7,382 nt of DNA from CBDUUP01 sp965370435 (GTDB taxonomy: Bacteria; Chloroflexota; Anaerolineae; Anaerolineales; UBA11579). The position numbers and the translations under genes were made by a program. The stretch covers positions 1 to 7,382 of the forward strand of contig CBDUUP010000230.1 in assembly GCA_965370435.1 (NCBI GenBank). Direction: 5' to 3'. Below are positions 3,911-7,382 of this stretch, one piece after another (position 1 is the first letter of the stretch; each line of letters begins with the position of its first letter). Below the pieces are notes generated by a model. The model saw only the letters and a list, made by a program, of their open reading frames with translations, made no database searches and was not told where the DNA came from.

Positions 3911-6570
3911 TGATTGAGGCTATCGAAATCAAGGTGAACGGGCAAAAGTACCAGGTAGAAGTTGACCCCAAAACCCCCTTACTTTATGTGCTGCGGAATG
4001 ATTTGGGCTTCAAGGGGGCCAAATATGCCTGCGGTCAAGAGCAGTGCGGGGCCTGTAATGTCCTCATCGATGGTGAATCCGTGCCTTCCTGTAAGCTGCA
4101 TGTTGGGGCCGTTCAAGGCGCCGAAATCACCACCATTGAAGGGCTTGGCAAGCCCAGTAGTCTCCATCCCCTACAGGAAGCCTTCATAGAAGAACAAGCC
4201 ACCCAATGCGGCTACTGCACCACGGGTTTGATCATTGCCGCTCAGGGATTACTCAATAAATACCGGTACCCGACCGAAATCCAAATTAACCAAGCCCTGG
4301 ATGGACATCTCTGCCGCTGCGGCACTCACGAGCGAGTCCGCCGGGCTATTAAGCTGCGCATCGCCCGGCCTGAGAAAAACCCCCTCTTTGAACGCATAGA
4401 CCTTGCCCCCCTTCCACCAGAAAGTCAGGCGCTACCCAACGCTCTATTGGAAAACCCAGCGTTGGATTCGTGGATCAGAATCAACCAGGATGAAACCATA
4501 ACCGTATTCAGCGGCAAAGTTGAATATGGTCAGGGCCTCAGAACTGCCCTGGCCCAAATCGCCGCCGATGAACTAGATGTCTCCCTGGAACGCATCCAGA
4601 TGGTCATGGCGGACACAGAGCGCACCCCCAATGAAGGCATGACGGTTGGCAGCATGTCGCTGGAAACCTCCGGCAATGCTATTCGCCAGGCCGCTGCCGA
4701 AGCCCGACATTTTTTGCTTTATAAGTCGATCGAAGAATTAGAAGCTTCCTTTGAGAACTTGCTAGTCAAAGATGGTCTGATCTCAAATCCCAACAACGGG
4801 AAAAACATAACATACTGGGAACTCCAGGGTGGAAAGAAATTCAATGTAAAAATCAAAAATCTCGCTCAGCCCAAGTCCCATAATGAATACCAATTGATCG
4901 GCAGCCCGGCCAAACGCCTGGACCTGCTCAGCAAGACCACCGGTACGCATATCTTTGTGCAGGACATGGATCTAGAAAATATGGCCCATGCCCGTGTTGT
5001 AAGGCCACCCTCTTACCATGCCAGCTTGGGTTCTGTTGACACCTCAACGGTAGAAAAAATGCCCGGCGTCTTCAAAGTTTTGCGTGACGGCAGTTTCTTG
5101 GGCCTGATCGCTGAACGCGAAGAACAGGCTGACCAGGCGATGGAAAAATTAGCCCAACTCGCGGTATGGGAAAGCCGCCCCATCAAATCTCAACAAGAAA
5201 ATTTACTTGCAGACCTAGAAAGCCAAATCGACGAATCCTCCCTGGTGGTTGACGGCACCGCGACCTCAGACCCCATCCCGCCTATCCAAGCGCCGGAAGG
5301 AGCCAGCCAGACAATCGCCGCCACTTACACCAAGCCTTACCACATGCACGCCACCCTGGGTCCCTCCTCCGCCCTGGGATACATGAAGGATGGCAAATTA
5401 ACCATTTGGGCCCACACCCAGGGCGCTTTCCCACCCCGGGACAATATCGCCCAAGTTCTCAAGATGCCGCCTGAAAAAATCCATGTGATTCACACGGAAG
5501 GCTCTGGCTGCTACGGGCATAATGGGGCCGATGATGCCGCCCTTGATGCCGCCCTGCTGGCCCAAGCCCTCCCCGAACGCCCGGTCTTGTTAAAATGGAC
5601 CCGCGCCAATGAAAATCAATGGGAACCCTACAGCCCGGCCGCTCTCATCAAAATGCAAGCCAGCTTAAACGACCAAGGCCAGATCATCGACTGGAACCAC
5701 GATGTTTACAGCCCACCCCATTTGGGCCGCGGCCGGGGAGATGAGAATGCTTCTGGATTAATCGCCGCCTGGCACCTGGAAGAGCCGCTAACTAGATCGC
5801 CTCTCTGGTCTGGGACATGGTTCAACTTCGGCGCGCATCGTAACGCTGACCCGCTTTATGATTTACCCCAGAAACGAATCGTCAAGCATATTCAGCTTGA
5901 GCCACCTCTGCGGGTCAGCGCCTTTCGCGGCCTGGGAGCGTATGCCAACGTCTTCGCCCTCGAATCTTTCATGGATGAAGTCGCCATTGCTGCTGGCGTT
6001 GACCCGGTTGAATTCCGCCTCAGGAACCTCAAAGACAAACGCGCAATTGCCGTGATCGAAGCCGCCGCCGAGAAGGCTGGTTGGGACAGCCCCTTGGCCG
6101 AGAGCCAGGGCAGGGGAATTGCCTTTTCCCGCTATTCGAACAGAGCCGCTTACTGCGCGGTAGTGGTAGAACTGAGCATCAATCGAGAGAACGGGGAGAT
6201 CAAGTTAGAACGCGCCTTTATCATTGGTGAGGCTGGACAAGTGGTCAATCCAGATGGTCTCAGCAACCAATTGGAAGGGGGTTTCATACAATCCGCCAGC
6301 ATGACCCTCAAAGAGCAAGTCAACTTCAATCCCGAAGGGATCACCAGCGTTGATTGGGAAACCTACCCCATCCTGACTTTCTCTGAAGTCCCCAGGATAG
6401 AAACATTGATCCTGAATCGTCCAGGATCGCCTTTCTTGGGATCTGGTGAAGCCAGCATTGGTCCTACCTCGGCCGCGATTGCCAATGCAGTCTATGATGC
6501 CGTTGGGATCAGATTGCGCGATATTCCCTTTTTGCCTGACCGGGTGAAGAGTCTGGTAGGTTCACTTTAA
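3910..6570 (+). CDS. Fused [2Fe-2S]-molybdopterin hydroxylase (xanthine oxidase family, IorAB/NicAB-like)
   Basis: This 886-residue enzyme should hydroxylate an aromatic N-heterocycle or aldehyde with water as the oxygen source. Residues 1-150 are the iron-sulfur part: a plant-ferredoxin cluster (C41, C46, C49, C61) and a helical cluster (C100, C103, C135, C137). A linker of about 30 residues leads to the molybdenum part from about 185. Visible there are GKVEYGQGLRTALAQ (203-217), TVGSMS, the hammerhead domain (about 327-420), HTQ (502-504), GSGCYGHNGADD (531-542), FRGLGAYAN (672-680), WETYPI and GSGE with catalytic Glu847. The GQG segment precedes the hammerhead, the permuted order of the isoquinoline oxidoreductase beta family. 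GAAGGAG lies five bases before ATG 3910, so it is preferred over GTG 3907. There is no Tat signal, so the enzyme is probably cytoplasmic. No FAD or cytochrome domain is present, and two TAA stops end the gene. The substrate is unknown. Confidence 0.95.
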   Translation: MIEAIEIKVNGQKYQVEVDPKTPLLYVLRNDLGFKGAKYACGQEQCGACNVLIDGESVPSCKLHVGAVQGAEITTIEGLGKPSSLHPLQEAFIEEQATQCGYCTTGLIIAAQGLLNKYRYPTEIQINQALDGHLCRCGTHERVRRAIKLRIARPEKNPLFERIDLAPLPPESQALPNALLENPALDSWIRINQDETITVFSGKVEYGQGLRTALAQIAADELDVSLERIQMVMADTERTPNEGMTVGSMSLETSGNAIRQAAAEARHFLLYKSIEELEASFENLLVKDGLISNPNNGKNITYWELQGGKKFNVKIKNLAQPKSHNEYQLIGSPAKRLDLLSKTTGTHIFVQDMDLENMAHARVVRPPSYHASLGSVDTSTVEKMPGVFKVLRDGSFLGLIAEREEQADQAMEKLAQLAVWESRPIKSQQENLLADLESQIDESSLVVDGTATSDPIPPIQAPEGASQTIAATYTKPYHMHATLGPSSALGYMKDGKLTIWAHTQGAFPPRDNIAQVLKMPPEKIHVIHTEGSGCYGHNGADDAALDAALLAQALPERPVLLKWTRANENQWEPYSPAALIKMQASLNDQGQIIDWNHDVYSPPHLGRGRGDENASGLIAAWHLEEPLTRSPLWSGTWFNFGAHRNADPLYDLPQKRIVKHIQLEPPLRVSAFRGLGAYANVFALESFMDEVAIAAGVDPVEFRLRNLKDKRAIAVIEAAAEKAGWDSPLAESQGRGIAFSRYSNRAAYCAVVVELSINRENGEIKLERAFIIGEAGQVVNPDGLSNQLEGGFIQSASMTLKEQVNFNPEGITSVDWETYPILTFSEVPRIETLILNRPGSPFLGSGEASIGPTSAAIANAVYDAVGIRLRDIPFLPDRVKSLVGSL

Positions 6571-6605
6571 TAAGATTCTATTATCCTGATTTTTTACAAT
6601 TTTTG

Positions 6606-6642
6606 CCAAAGAACCACTCGACATCATCGAGCGGTTCTTTGG
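6606..6642. repeat. Strong 16 bp hairpin between convergent genes
   Basis: CCAAAGAACCACTCGA (6606-6621) pairs with 6627-6642 around the loop CATCA, with one mismatch. In plus-strand RNA the mismatch is A-C; in minus-strand RNA it becomes a G-U pair, so the stem is complete. No T run follows on either side, so it is not a standard intrinsic terminator. It may stabilise a 3' end or help the next hairpin. Confidence 0.65.
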
Positions 6643-6665
6643 ATCTTGTACACCTCTTGAATTTA

Positions 6666-6701
6666 AAAAGAGACCGAGGAGTAAAATCCTGGGTCTCTTT
6701 T
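6666..6701. terminator. Bidirectional terminator of convergent genes
   Basis: AAAAGAGACC (6666-6675) and GGTCTCTTTT (6692-6701) are perfect complements. An inner AGGA/TCCT stem follows after one G-G mismatch, closed by the loop GTAAAA. A runs on one flank and T runs on the other give a T tail in both directions. It starts one base beyond the stop codon of the minus-strand DUF998-like gene and lies about 95 bases after the hydroxylase stop, so it can serve both. Confidence 0.78.
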
Positions 6702-6702
6702 A

Positions 6703-7362
6703 TTAGTTCTTCCCACGAGTGGTATTCTCTTTTCCCAGAACGATACTGTGCCCTACTAACCAGGCCATGGAGGTGAAGAAACACATCCATTCCCAGAATA
6801 TCGGCGTGGTTCGTCCCACATTGCCTGTTTCTAACAAGATGAAAAGCACAAAGAAGACGAGGTAGCTAGCGACGATGCTGAAGCTCAACACCGGCAGGAC
6901 CCGGGGCAGGTTTTTGATGGATATTTCTTTGAAGCCTAACAACCCTTGCAGGAAAACAACGCCCAGGAAGTAAAGGCCGATGCCGCTCTTATGGACAGAT
7001 GGCGCGACACTGAAAGGCACCGCCGTCATCAGAACTGTGCCCATAGTGGAAAAGGCGCCAATCGTCAGGAATGCAACTTCAAAGGACCTCTTTCTTTCGC
7101 TCAAACTGCGCAACCGGAGAACGAGCAGGAGCAAGATGGCATAACGCAGCGGGGCAGCCAACAAAGCGCCAGAATTAAAAAATATCTGGGGCCAACCGGC
7201 GGTATCTCCAATATCACTCAAATAGGTATTGAAGATGGAAAAGTCTGGATGGTTGGGAGCGTAGGCCAGGGCGGCCAATAGAACCGTCAGAGATCCCAAA
7301 ATAAAGCTGACTGCTCCGGTAAAGCGAAAGGTTTTTGCTGTGGAAATAGAATTGATAGTCAT
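6703..7362 (-). CDS. DUF998-like six-helix membrane protein
   Basis: This 219-residue integral membrane protein has about six segments, near residues 15-33, 60-83, 97-117, 125-145, 155-177 and 187-208. The first loop contains NTYLSDIGDTAGWPQIFFNSG, resembling the conserved SD-G...N motif of DUF998 proteins, and VHKSG (123-127) adds the conserved histidine of that group. The biochemical role of the family is not established. The start is supported by AGGAGA (minus strand, 7368-7373) five bases before the ATG. The gene is cut off from its upstream context by the window edge. Its stop lies next to the bidirectional terminator, so it ends its transcript alone. A FRAG1/DRAM-like family is an alternative, though its typical PFISE motif is absent. 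Confidence 0.85.
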   Translation of the reverse strand: MTINSISTAKTFRFTGAVSFILGSLTVLLAALAYAPNHPDFSIFNTYLSDIGDTAGWPQIFFNSGALLAAPLRYAILLLLVLRLRSLSERKRSFEVAFLTIGAFSTMGTVLMTAVPFSVAPSVHKSGIGLYFLGVVFLQGLLGFKEISIKNLPRVLPVLSFSIVASYLVFFVLFILLETGNVGRTTPIFWEWMCFFTSMAWLVGHSIVLGKENTTRGKN

Positions 7363-7382
7363 GTGATTCTCCTATAAGTTAC

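Noticed and set aside
6581..6790. Minus-strand 69-codon frame across the terminator region
   Set aside because: It translates through both hairpins and overlaps the end of the DUF998-like gene in another frame, with no ribosome site or recognisable domain.
6946..7281. Plus-strand 111-codon frame
   Set aside because: It lies opposite the DUF998-like gene, whose membrane segments, motifs and ribosome site make that strand the coding one. The plus-strand product is hydrophilic and low in complexity.

Overview
The window looks like a stretch of a free-living bacterial chromosome with moderately high GC genes and short AT-rich gaps. The protein styles suggest a Chloroflexota (Anaerolineae-like) organism: a small winged-helix regulator placed inside an ABC operon, an isoquinoline/nicotinate-type molybdenum hydroxylase, and possible leaderless promoters. 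This assignment is an inference from family resemblance, not something the sequence proves. There are no rRNA or tRNA genes, insertion sequences or CRISPR arrays.

Layout. Bases 1-235 are an AT-rich regulatory region. It ends in a near-consensus sigma70-type promoter (TTGACA, 17 bp, TAGAAT) whose -10 box lies inside a perfect 12+12 bp inverted repeat. Four tightly packed plus-strand genes follow (236-2800): a six-helix membrane protein of unknown function, a 97-residue winged-helix regulator, an ABC ATPase and an ABC-2 permease. The simplest reading is a self-regulated export operon, with the regulator repressing its own promoter through the palindrome until a ligand releases it.

Converging on the operon with only an 11 bp gap is a small minus-strand lipoprotein gene (2812-3225). 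A GNAT acetyltransferase gene (3331-3822) is transcribed divergently from it. Both have a perfect TATAAT only 7-9 bases before their ATG, which suggests leaderless or nearly leaderless mRNAs. The lipoprotein promoter shares an 11-base word with the operator at the start of the window.

The largest gene (3910-6570) encodes an 886-residue molybdenum hydroxylase. It joins a two-cluster [2Fe-2S] subunit and an IorB/NicB-type molybdopterin subunit in one chain, with no FAD or cytochrome domain. A 15-codon reading frame upstream ends in TGATG overlap with its start. Two hairpins follow, and the second looks like a bidirectional terminator shared with a converging DUF998-like membrane protein gene (6703-7362, minus).

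The most interesting items are the fused, permuted hydroxylase with no visible electron acceptor, the palindrome-over-promoter ABC operon with its orphan membrane partner, and the paired leaderless promoters. I saw no clearly unprecedented system.
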